In this document: positions 1 through 5,454 of the stretch, in pieces
Layout of the letters: every line of letters starts with the position of its first letter
How positions within the stretch are numbered: the first letter of the stretch is position 1
Assembly: GCA_028277195.1 (NCBI GenBank)
Contig: JANQGS010000062.1
Span: 1 to 7,806 of the forward strand
Direction of reading: 5' to 3'
Source of the DNA: Candidatus Gastranaerophilales bacterium
Lineage (GTDB): Bacteria; Cyanobacteriota; Vampirovibrionia; Gastranaerophilales; UBA9971
Length of the DNA stretch: 7,806 nt
Translations under genes and position numbers: made by a program
Notes under the pieces: generated by a model
Database searches by the model: none
What the model saw: only the letters and a program-made list of their open reading frames with translations
Told to the model about the DNA's origin: nothing

Positions 1-1429
1 ACTTTTCATCAACCCTCCGCTTTATCTTTTCGCTCATAATTATCTCATCCGGCCATTCTCTTGTGAAGCCCTCTTCCGCCCATTTTTTCGTGGCGTCAAT
101 GCCCATCTTCCCGCCGAACCCCGGCAAATCGCAGGCATGGTTCAGTATATCAAGCGGTCCCCTGGTGATTACGCAGTCACGAGAGGGGTCTGTGTTGTTA
201 AAAACCTTCCAGCTCACTTCCGGCAGGTTATGCACGTCAACCTCAGAGTCAACCACTATAACGAACTTGGTGAACATCATTTGCCCCAGTCCCCACACCG
301 CATTGATAACTTTGTTTGCATGACCCGGAAACCTTTTGTTGATGCTGATTATTGCACAATTATGGAACACCCCTTCAATGGGCAGGTTCATATCAACTAT
401 CTCGGGCAGTACCCGGCGCAGGACAGGCAAAAATATCCGCTCGGTTGCTTTTCCCATATAGCAATCTTCCTGTGGAGGCTTGCCGACAATGGTTGCCGGG
501 TAAACGGGGTTTTTAACGCGGGTTATCGCTGTTATATGGAAAACCGGGTACTCGTCAGCAAGGCTGTAATAGCCTGTGTGGTCCCCAAATGGCCCTTCAA
601 TTCTCCTTTCCTCGCTGTCCACATATCCTTCAAGCACTATTTCAGCATCAGCAGGCACTTCTATATCAACTGTTTTGCACTTAACCAGCTGGACAGGCTT
701 TTTGCGCAGGAACCCCGCAAATATGATCTCGTCAATCCCCGGAGGCACAGGTGCGGTAGCAGCATAGGTTATAGCCGGGTCACACCCCAGGACCGCCGCC
801 ACTTCAAACCTTTTACCCAATTTTTTTGCATCTTCAAAATTTTTAGCACCGTCATGGTGTTTATGCCAGTGCATTCCGGTTGTTTTACCGTCAAATTTCT
901 GCATCCGGTACATCCCTGTATTGCGGTTGCCGGTACGGGGATTTTTTGTTATGACAAGGGGAAGGGTAATAAAAGGCCCGCCGTCTCCCGGCCAGCACTT
1001 TAATACAGGCAATTTATCGAGTAAAGGCCCTTCCGTAAGCACCACTTCCTGGCAACGCGCGTCCCTAACAACCTTCGGGAAAAACCTGCCCACCTCAAGC
1101 AGCCTGGGCAATAATGCGGCTTTTTCCGCCAGGCTGTCGGGGATTTCCGGTTTTATCAGTTCCTCTATTCGCCCCGCAATCTCACTGAGGTCCTGAACTC
1201 CCAGAGCCGTTGCCATACGTCGGTATGAGCCGAACGCATTGGTCAGGACCGGGATTTCATAACCTTCCACATTGTTAAAAAGCAGCGCTTTGTTGGGGAA
1301 TCCCTGCTGCTTGCTTGCCCTGTCCGTTATTTCAGTTATTTCAAGCTCCGGGCTGACCGGGGTATTGATTTCCAGCAGTTCATTTTCCTGCTTAAGCCTG
1401 TTTATAAAATGTTTGAGGTCTCTGTACAT
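1..1429 (-). CDS. ubiD: UbiD-family prenylated-FMN-dependent decarboxylase (3' end outside window)
   Basis: The frame read on the minus strand from the ATG at 1429 stays open to the window edge, giving 476 residues. UbiD proteins are usually about 480-500 residues, so only a short C-terminal tail is missing. UbiD enzymes use prenylated FMN, made by UbiX, to decarboxylate or carboxylate aromatic or unsaturated acids; the best known act in ubiquinone or menaquinone synthesis. Visible hallmarks are N170-x-G-x-YR175-x-Q, the MHWH segment at 186-189, E267 in LEGYV, and E278-GPFG-D283. By analogy with Fdc1, N170, H189 or a neighbouring His, and E267 bind the metal, while R175, E278 and D283 form the catalytic E-R-D/E set. 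The start is fixed by an in-frame TGA three codons upstream. No clear Shine-Dalgarno is seen, and the start lies 28 bp inside the preceding TIM-barrel gene, so translational coupling is likely. The substrate cannot be told from sequence; no UbiX partner lies in the window. Confidence 0.93.
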   Translation of the reverse strand, partial: MYRDLKHFINRLKQENELLEINTPVSPELEITEITDRASKQQGFPNKALLFNNVEGYEIPVLTNAFGSYRRMATALGVQDLSEIAGRIEELIKPEIPDSLAEKAALLPRLLEVGRFFPKVVRDARCQEVVLTEGPLLDKLPVLKCWPGDGGPFITLPLVITKNPRTGNRNTGMYRMQKFDGKTTGMHWHKHHDGAKNFEDAKKLGKRFEVAAVLGCDPAITYAATAPVPPGIDEIIFAGFLRKKPVQLVKCKTVDIEVPADAEIVLEGYVDSEERRIEGPFGDHTGYYSLADEYPVFHITAITRVKNPVYPATIVGKPPQEDCYMGKATERIFLPVLRRVLPEIVDMNLPIEGVFHNCAIISINKRFPGHANKVINAVWGLGQMMFTKFVIVVDSEVDVHNLPEVSWKVFNNTDPSRDCVITRGPLDILNHACDLPGFGGKMGIDATKKWAEEGFTREWPDEIIMSEKIKRRVDEK

Positions 1430-2256
1430 AGTTTTTCATAAGTATTTTTTAAAAGCATTGCGTCGCATTCTATGCTCGGGCTTTCGCAGATTATAGCACC
1501 TTTTACATTAAAGTCCCTGAACGCCCGCATAAGGTCTTTATAAGCCAGGTCGGACTCTTCAAGGTCAAGATGGCGCTTTTCGCCTTTCAGGCTGTATTCT
1601 ATTCCGGCAATATGGGCGTGAAAGTTTTCCAGGGCAATGTTTCCCAGTTCATTTCCCATTTTTTCAAATACCCGGCAAAATTCGTCATAAGTATTCCATT
1701 TACCTGTGCTACGGGCGTGCAGGTGGGCAAAATCCACGCATGGCAGCACCATTTCCAGGTCTTTAGATATCTGTATAATCTCATCGAGGTCGCCCCATTG
1801 CGTTGCCTTGCCCGTAAGTTCCGGGCGTACCCATATCTCTATATTTTCAGATTTTAATTTCCGGATAATACTTTCCATTGCCTCTTTTACTGTTTTATAG
1901 ACTGCTTTCTTATCCTGTTCCATATAGTATGCGGCATGAAAAGTTATGCTATACCCCCCGCAAGCATGGCAAGTCCTGGCCGTATCAAGTATTCTCCTTA
2001 TACTGGCGTGGTATTTGTCTTTTTCCCGGGCATTCAGGTTTATATAATAAGGCCCATGGGCTGTTATAACCAGACCCAGCTTAGATGAGAGCTGTTTTAC
2101 CAGGGTTTTATTTTGTTGGTTAATAGTTACCCCGCGCACAAACTCCATTTCCAGGCCGTCCAGGTCCATTGAGACAAGGTCATTTAAGGCGGTTTTATAG
2201 TCTCTTGGTTTAGTGCGGTTGGGAATTCCGGCTGTCAGGAAATTTAGCTTTTTCAT
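1402..2256 (-). CDS. Endonuclease IV-like TIM-barrel metalloprotein (AP endonuclease family 2 fold)
   Basis: This 284-residue protein is almost the size of E. coli endonuclease IV (285). It keeps a full-looking set of metal-binding residues in the expected order: H67 (AHGPYY), H107 (FHAAYY), E146 (RPE), D175 and H178 (DFAHLHAR), H213 or H215 (FHAH), H229 and D231 (RHLDL), and E258 (CESPSIE). The blocks TAGIP near the N-terminus, EFVRGV and the CESP-DAM end resemble the archaeal/thermophile branch of endonuclease IV-like proteins and not bacterial Nfo itself. A role in cutting DNA at abasic sites is plausible. The same fold also includes sugar isomerases and epimerases, so the reaction stays open. 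The gene overlaps ubiD downstream by 28 bp and the two probably share a transcript. Its ATG has no Shine-Dalgarno; a TGC-TATATT extended -10-like box ends only 6 nt before it. Confidence 0.85.
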   Translation of the reverse strand: MKKLNFLTAGIPNRTKPRDYKTALNDLVSMDLDGLEMEFVRGVTINQQNKTLVKQLSSKLGLVITAHGPYYINLNAREKDKYHASIRRILDTARTCHACGGYSITFHAAYYMEQDKKAVYKTVKEAMESIIRKLKSENIEIWVRPELTGKATQWGDLDEIIQISKDLEMVLPCVDFAHLHARSTGKWNTYDEFCRVFEKMGNELGNIALENFHAHIAGIEYSLKGEKRHLDLEESDLAYKDLMRAFRDFNVKGAIICESPSIECDAMLLKNTYEKLCTETSNIL

Positions 2257-2262
2257 GATTTA

Positions 2263-2271
2263 AATATAGCA
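2263..2271 (-). promoter_or_regulatory. Extended -10-like box 6 nt before the TIM-barrel gene ATG
   Basis: Read on the minus strand, TGC followed by TATATT ends six bases before the ATG at 2256. This is the arrangement expected when transcription starts at or beside the A of ATG, giving a leaderless message. No good -35 hexamer lies 17 bp upstream, but an extended TGn -10 element can compensate. No purine-rich ribosome binding site is present. The call is inferred from sequence only. Confidence 0.45.
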
Positions 2272-2272
2272 C

Positions 2273-2294
2273 AAAAAACCGACCCGCAGGCCGG
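2273..2294 (-). terminator. Intrinsic terminator after the PfkB-like gene
   Basis: On the minus strand, CCGGCC pairs with GGTCGG (six pairs, one a G-U) around a TGCG loop and is followed directly by six T residues. It lies 19 bp past the stop codon of the PfkB-like gene. Its T-run stops one base before the extended -10-like box of the next gene, so the end of one transcription unit and the start of the next nearly touch. Confidence 0.65.
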
Positions 2295-2312
2295 ATTAAA
2301 ATTAAAAAAAGG

Positions 2313-3236
2313 TTATACCGCACCCAGAAAATCCCTGATATCCTCAAGCCCCGGCAGGCTGTCATTGCCTATTTTTACGCAATTCAGGGCTGCGGCAGCC
2401 GCGGCAAATTCAAGCGTTTCAGGTATTTCCCAATCGTTTAAAGCCCCGTAAAGTACCCCTCCGGCATAAACCCCTCCCGCGCCGGTAGAGTCCACGCAAT
2501 TAACCCTGAACGCTTTCTGCCTTATTATCTCCCCCCGGTATGAACAGATTGAACCCATCCGGCCATCAGTAATTATGACTAATTTGCCGGGATATTTATA
2601 ACCTATCCTTGATATTAACTCCATAAAATTATATTTCCCGACCCAATCAAGCGCGAATTTTAACGGCATTATTATAATATCGGCCAAATCAAGCAACTTC
2701 GGGGTAGTTGCCCGGAACCTGCCCGTGTCAATCGATATTTTAGTCCCCTTTAGCCTGTAGGTATGGATTAATTTTTCCGCCAGGTCATGCTCTTTTCCTT
2801 CCAGGTGAAGGATTTTGCAGTGGGGCAGGGCGTTAAAATCAAGGTTGCGCTCCCGCAATACCGGCGCACTTCCGGAATCAACAGCTATTGTCCGTGTTCC
2901 GTTGTTTATATTTATCCATACCTGGGCATAAGGGGATTTTGCGCCCTTTTCCCCGATAAGTGATGTAACGTCAATTCCCGAGTGTTGCAGTTGTTTTTTT
3001 ATTAATCCCGAATCCTCGTCATCACCGATTTTACCGATGATAGAAGTTGAAGCCCCGAGTTTTGCAAGGGTTTTTAGGGCCATCGGCACGCTGCCGCCCG
3101 CCTGTTTTCTTCTTTGCAGGGCCTCTACCCGTGTGTCCTGGGCCGGGAAGTCGGGTAGTATTATTAAATCATCAACTACCGCCGGGCCTATGCCTGTTAC
3201 GTCAAATTTTTTTTCGTTTTCTGGCAATTTTTTCAC
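2313..3236 (-). CDS. PfkB/ribokinase-fold protein, probable pseudokinase
   Basis: The 307-residue length and overall layout match PfkB sugar and nucleoside kinases, which transfer phosphate from ATP to a small substrate. An early substrate Asp lies in the AVVDD segment near residue 22, a GG motif at 47-48 (AGGSVPMAL, in a GGxVxxAL style), a TDGRMGS nucleotide loop near 223-229, and the C-terminal signature begins at D249. That signature reads DSTGAGG where the family has DTxGAGD, so the catalytic base is Gly255. The NxxE magnesium motif is also absent: the equivalent stretch reads DIIIMPLKFA. The fold is secure but kinase activity is doubtful; a ligand sensor or divergent enzyme is possible. 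The start is a GTG, the first start codon after an upstream in-frame TAA, with only a weak AGAAAG before it. A (TA)n tract lies just upstream and a terminator follows, so this appears to be a single-gene unit. Confidence 0.88.
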   Translation of the reverse strand: MKKLPENEKKFDVTGIGPAVVDDLIILPDFPAQDTRVEALQRRKQAGGSVPMALKTLAKLGASTSIIGKIGDDEDSGLIKKQLQHSGIDVTSLIGEKGAKSPYAQVWININNGTRTIAVDSGSAPVLRERNLDFNALPHCKILHLEGKEHDLAEKLIHTYRLKGTKISIDTGRFRATTPKLLDLADIIIMPLKFALDWVGKYNFMELISRIGYKYPGKLVIITDGRMGSICSYRGEIIRQKAFRVNCVDSTGAGGVYAGGVLYGALNDWEIPETLEFAAAAAALNCVKIGNDSLPGLEDIRDFLGAV

Positions 3237-3281
3237 GCTTTCTGTTTTTATATATATATATGGTAAGGGAGTAGATTTAGC

Positions 3282-3470
3282 TTGTTAAGTCCAAATGTAG
3301 TAAGATATATTCTTGACCCTGAAAATGAGCACCAGGTAGGCCGGAGCAGTAAGGAAACTGTTCTGAACAGGCATATTTCAAAGTTTAACATATCTGATTT
3401 TATTAAAGTCAAGAATGAGTGCAATTTTTTACAAAGTTTTTTTAAAAAATATTTTTTATGGAACATCTGA
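3282..3470 (+). CDS. Doubtful small ORF, 62 codons
   Basis: A TTG-started frame runs to a TGA at 3468-3470. It is preceded ten bases upstream by AGGGAG (3266-3271), a fair ribosome binding site. The predicted peptide is mixed in composition, with a charged N-terminal half (LDPENEHQVGRSSKE) and a Phe/Lys-rich end, and has no signal peptide or membrane segment. I do not recognise a family. It is divergent from the PfkB-like gene and lies 85 bp before the transglycosylase. It could be a real small protein, a remnant of a longer gene, or a chance frame in a regulatory spacer. The start codon, short length and lack of known motifs keep confidence low. Confidence 0.25.
   Translation: MLSPNVVRYILDPENEHQVGRSSKETVLNRHISKFNISDFIKVKNECNFLQSFFKKYFLWNI
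3358..3370. repeat. 13-bp operator-like palindrome
   Basis: CTGTTC-T-GAACAG is a perfect inverted repeat with one central base. It lies 122 bp upstream of the PfkB-like start and about 190 bp upstream of the transglycosylase start, inside the doubtful small ORF. The shape suits a dimeric repressor. It faintly resembles LexA-type half sites (CTGT...ACAG, GTTC/GAAC) but does not match the spacing of any LexA box I know. Confidence 0.35.
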
Positions 3471-3545
3471 GTTCATTTTGCGTCCAAGCTATATAAATAT
3501 ACGATTCCATATGTGTATCGTGCGGTAGTAAGAGCAAATTCGGAA

Positions 3546-3550
3546 GAGGA
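3546..3550 (+). promoter_or_regulatory. Ribosome binding site of the lytic transglycosylase
   Basis: GAGGA sits five bases before the ATG at 3556. A second GAGG touches the start codon and is too close to be used. This supports the chosen start. Confidence 0.6.
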
Positions 3551-3555
3551 CGAGG

Positions 3556-4086
3556 ATGGAACTAAAAAGATTTTTAACCTGCTTGCTTGCAGCGGTTTTG
3601 TGTGTTTGTTTATCAGGTTTTTCAAGCTATTCTTTAGCTTCGGTTTCAGGACATAAGGGCAACCTGTCAGTGAACCAAATTAAGAGGAAAATAGTCAGGG
3701 AAGCAGAGAGACAGGGTTTATGCCCCTACCTGGCATTGAGTGTAGCCAGGCAGGAGTCGGAATTTAAGTGCAACGCGAAAAGCTGTGCCGGGGCAATAGG
3801 TTTATTTCAGCTTATGCCGGCAACGGCGAGGGACTTACGGGTCAATCCTTACAACGTCGACCAGAACATACGCGGGGGAATAAAATACCTGAAAATGATG
3901 AAAAGAAAGTTCGGCTCAACCCGTCTGGCGCTGGCCGCTTACAATGCAGGCCCCGGCGCCGTGCAAAAATACGGCGGAGTACCTCCCTACAAGGAAACAA
4001 GGCATTATGTGAGAAACATCATGCGTTTTTACAAACAGTATAAAAACAATCCTGACCCGGTATTGGCCGAACTGTCGAAGAAATAG
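3556..4086 (+). CDS. Secreted SLT-type lytic transglycosylase
   Basis: The 176-residue protein has an N-terminal signal sequence: basic residues at 4-5, a hydrophobic stretch at about 6-20, and a plausible cleavage after SLA at residue 28. A compact SLT domain follows, from about residue 40 to 160. The catalytic glutamate is E67 in RQESEF. GLFQLMP at 82-88 and AYNAGPGAV at 128-136 are the other family signatures. Such enzymes act outside the inner membrane, cutting the MurNAc-GlcNAc bond of peptidoglycan and leaving 1,6-anhydro ends. They serve wall remodelling or open gaps for secretion and pilus machines. The segment just after the catalytic Glu reads CNAKSC, with Cys72 and Cys77 where Asn and Pro are usual, so a disulfide may brace the active site. 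No proper lipobox is present. The gene is monocistronic: the next gene is a tRNA on the other strand. Confidence 0.94.
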   Translation: MELKRFLTCLLAAVLCVCLSGFSSYSLASVSGHKGNLSVNQIKRKIVREAERQGLCPYLALSVARQESEFKCNAKSCAGAIGLFQLMPATARDLRVNPYNVDQNIRGGIKYLKMMKRKFGSTRLALAAYNAGPGAVQKYGGVPPYKETRHYVRNIMRFYKQYKNNPDPVLAELSKK

Positions 4087-4117
4087 TAACTATGTGAAAT
4101 TGTTATAAAACAAAAAA

Positions 4118-4192
4118 CGGGGCTGACGGGACTCGAACCCGCGACCCCCTGCGTGACAGGCAGGTACTCTAACCATACTGAGCTACAGCCCC
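4118..4192 (-). tRNA. tRNA-Asp(GTC)
   Basis: The minus strand folds into a complete 75-nt cloverleaf. The acceptor stem is GGGGCTG/CAGCCCC with discriminator G, the D-stem GCTC/GAGT, and the anticodon stem CCTGC/GCAGG around the loop CTGTCAC, giving anticodon GTC. The T-arm is GCGGG-TTCGAGT-CCCGT. CCA is not encoded, so it must be added by the nucleotidyltransferase. A run of six T starts one base past the 3' end and may help end transcription. The gene lies tail-to-tail with the lytic transglycosylase, 31 bp away. Confidence 0.97.
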
Positions 4193-4204
4193 CTATTTTT
4201 GAAA

Positions 4205-4233
4205 ATTATAAATTAATATGGTTTTGTTTTCAA
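4205..4233 (-). promoter_or_regulatory. Sigma-70 promoter of tRNA-Asp
   Basis: On the minus strand, TTGAAA (4228-4233) and a perfect TATAAT (4205-4210) are separated by 17 bp. The -10 ends 12 bp before the first base of the tRNA, so the 5' leader would be about 5 nt. This is the closest match to a housekeeping promoter in the window. Confidence 0.85.
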
Positions 4234-4279
4234 GTAACAAAAAAATAATAAAAACTTACACTCTTTTTTAAAAAAAATC

Positions 4280-4894
4280 TCAAATTAAATCCCCGGCCAG
4301 AACAGGCACTGCAAAACCATGGGAAAGATTGAGGATGCTGCTCCTGTGGAAAGCCTCATTATAAGTGGCAGTCGCATCAATAACAAAAAATGTCTTAAAT
4401 CCCCTCATAAAAGCTGACCTTGCGGTTGTCTCACAGCAAAGGTGTGTCATAACCCCGGTAATCACAAGGCTTTTAACGCCAAGACCGTTTAATATGCCCT
4501 CGAGCCCGGTATTGTAAAAAGCGTCATACTGGCTTTTTACGATTACAGTATGCCCGTTCGTATGAAAATCACTGATGATGCGGTCATTTTTAATTATATC
4601 CCTCCACCATATACCCATTAACCCGGCATTATCCTCTGTATTAATATGCTTTGTGAATATAATCGGGCGGTTATAATTCTTAAAAGCCCCTATAAGTGAG
4701 GAAATCTCGGGAATTATTGCCTGAAAAGAGGGAATATAAGCATGTGATGAACTCTCGGAAAAAAATTCCTGCATATCAAGAACTAACAGGGCCGATGATA
4801 TAAAGCTGAACTCAACCTGTGGGCGCTTTACCAGCCCTGCTGTTTCATTTTTTATTTGCCTGGCCTTAGCCTTTGTCAAATAGTTTTCTTTCAC
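4280..4894 (-). CDS. Isochorismatase-like cysteine hydrolase
   Basis: The 204-residue protein has the isochorismatase-fold triad: D40 in LVLDMQ, K120 in VKSQYDAFYNT, and C153 in GVMTHLCCETTARSAF. A likely cis-peptide lies in VMT just before. Members hydrolyse isochorismate, nicotinamide, ureidoacrylate or related amides and ethers in the cytoplasm; the specific substrate cannot be read here. The TH-x-CC variant recalls the EntB-like or general cysteine-hydrolase branch, but there are no siderophore genes nearby. The start is a GTG inside the 3' end of the coiled-coil gene (29-bp overlap), with no strong ribosome binding site, so coupled translation is likely. A TTG at codon 6 is an alternative start. 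About 33 residues precede the core domain, somewhat longer than in minimal members. Codons suggest an intact gene. No GC-rich terminator follows before the tRNA. Confidence 0.92.
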   Translation of the reverse strand: MKENYLTKAKARQIKNETAGLVKRPQVEFSFISSALLVLDMQEFFSESSSHAYIPSFQAIIPEISSLIGAFKNYNRPIIFTKHINTEDNAGLMGIWWRDIIKNDRIISDFHTNGHTVIVKSQYDAFYNTGLEGILNGLGVKSLVITGVMTHLCCETTARSAFMRGFKTFFVIDATATYNEAFHRSSILNLSHGFAVPVLAGDLI

Positions 4895-5201
4895 CTAATA
4901 TGCTGTTTAATGATTTTATCTGCTCTTTTGCCTGTGAAATCTCGGCTTCAATTTTTTCCCTGTTCCTGCTCGCCTGTTTGAGCTGGTCTTTCATGGAAAA
5001 AAGCCTGGAAAATATACCCTGGTCGGCGGAAAGAAGATTTTTTCTTTCGCTGGATATGCTGGAAAGCCTCTCTGTAAGTACTAAAAGCTGCTCTCTTTTG
5101 CACTCCAGGTCTGTAAGATGAGATATAACCTTCTTTTTTTTCTCTAATAGTTCATTGATGCTTAGGTTCAAAAGATTTTTTCCTGTCCTGTCGCTGTTCA
5201 A
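4866..5201 (-). CDS. Small coiled-coil protein of unknown function
   Basis: I do not recognise this 111-residue protein. It is almost entirely Lys/Glu/Leu/Ser-rich with heptad-like hydrophobic spacing, suggesting two long helices (about residues 12-52 and 66-104) joined near a GIFSRLF turn at about 62-68. It has no signal peptide or membrane segment, so it is probably cytosolic. A flagellar-export-chaperone (FlgN-like) shape is conceivable but unsupported. The start is a TTG at 5201, the earliest possible after an in-frame TAA, placed nine bases after a strong GGAGGAG. An ATG at 5205, closer to that site, is in another frame and reads only ten codons. The downstream hydrolase gene overlaps its 3' end by 29 bp, so the two form an operon and may act together. 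Confidence 0.75.
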   Translation of the reverse strand: MNSDRTGKNLLNLSINELLEKKKKVISHLTDLECKREQLLVLTERLSSISSERKNLLSADQGIFSRLFSMKDQLKQASRNREKIEAEISQAKEQIKSLNSILGERKLFDKG

Positions 5202-5209
5202 ACATTATC

Positions 5210-5216
5210 ACTCCTC
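5210..5216 (-). promoter_or_regulatory. Strong Shine-Dalgarno serving the coiled-coil gene
   Basis: GGAGGAG on the minus strand lies about nine bases before the TTG at 5201 and about five before an out-of-frame ATG at 5205. It decides the start region but leaves open which codon initiates. Confidence 0.7.
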
Positions 5217-5263
5217 CAAAAAACAGCTTAACTCTAGTCCCAACTAAAACGTAAGTAAATATT

Positions 5264-5292
5264 AATATATAAAAACAGTGAGGTTTTTTGAA
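5264..5292 (-). promoter_or_regulatory. Candidate promoter of the coiled-coil/hydrolase operon
   Basis: On the minus strand, TTCAAA (5287-5292) and TATATT (5264-5269) are spaced 17 bp, matching sigma-70 at four and five of six positions. Transcription would begin about 55 nt before the TTG start. A GGCATGCC palindrome (5295-5302) lies just upstream of the -35 box. Confidence 0.45.
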
Positions 5293-5294
5293 AA

Positions 5295-5376
5295 GGCATG
5301 CCTAAAATAGCATGCCAGCTTAAAAAAACATGCCTGATTCTGCCTAAAATGAGCAATATTAACTAAAATCCATGCC
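5295..5376. repeat. CATGCC motif cluster with an imperfect 42-bp period
   Basis: CATGCC begins at 5297, 5311, 5329 and 5371. The first copy is part of the perfect palindrome GGCATGCC. TGCCTAAAAT occurs at 5299 and again at 5341, also 42 bp apart, so the stretch looks like a decayed tandem duplication of a 42-bp unit (four helical turns). It sits directly upstream of the minus-strand promoter, as activator or repressor sites would. Confidence 0.5.
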
Positions 5377-5433
5377 GGTTTAATATTTGGGATAAATCTT
5401 TACAAACAGCTTAACCTGATTTTTCTTAATATG

Positions 5434-5454
5434 ACAGGATAAGACCTGTTTTTT
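5434..5454 (+). terminator. Hairpin with T-run upstream of the M23 gene (possible attenuator)
   Basis: ACAGG pairs perfectly with CCTGT around ATAAGA and is followed by T residues to 5454. The stem is only five base pairs, so this is a weak intrinsic terminator at best. It lies 133 bp before the M23 start, and a later segment (5474-5487) could pair with its right arm and T-run. Confidence 0.35.

Larger units (their letters stand above)
3237..3555. other. 319-bp divergent spacer between the PfkB-like and lytic transglycosylase genes
   Basis: This AT-rich stretch separates two divergent genes. It contains an alternating TA run (3249-3261) just upstream of the PfkB-like start, a 13-bp palindrome (3358-3370), A/T tracts with a self-complementary AAAAAATATTTTTT (3445-3458), and a doubtful small ORF (3282-3470). 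A possible sigma-70 pair for the transglycosylase is TTGCGT (3478-3483) with TACGAT (3500-3505), spaced 16 bp. No tRNA or recognisable riboswitch was seen. Confidence 0.6.
5224..5414 (+). repeat. Three CAGCTTAA boxes spaced about 91 bp
   Basis: CAGCTTAA occurs at 5224-5231, 5316-5323 and 5407-5414, with spacings of 92 and 91 bp. The outer two are longer identical copies, AAACAGCTTAAC. The sequence between them is only loosely similar, so they could be remnants of a larger repeat or phased protein sites. Confidence 0.4.

Noticed and set aside
137..1003. Long plus-strand reading frame (288 codons) opposite ubiD
   Set aside because: It is antisense to a frame with full UbiD motifs. Its translation has no family features and is rich in Cys, His and Arg, as shadow frames often are.
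1570..2069. Plus-strand frames opposite the TIM-barrel gene
   Set aside because: They are shadows of the endonuclease IV-like gene, which keeps its metal-binding residues; no ribosome binding sites or motifs support them.
3330..3375. Possible small SRP RNA core (AGG, CCGG, AAGGAA pieces)
   Set aside because: The conserved order of the SRP domain IV (symmetric loop, GGAA tetraloop, AGCAG) is not kept and no enclosing stem forms.
3248..3466. Minus-strand 72-codon frame in the spacer
   Set aside because: Its composition comes from A/T tracts (Phe/Lys/Leu-rich), no ribosome binding site was seen, and it runs through the promoter region of the PfkB-like gene.
3768..4043. 91-codon frame inside the transglycosylase gene
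   Set aside because: It overlaps the SLT active-site region in another frame and has no recognisable domain.
4261..4279. Terminator after the hydrolase gene
   Set aside because: The inverted A/T tracts flanked by CTC and TCTC have almost no GC pairs, so stem strength is too low to call.
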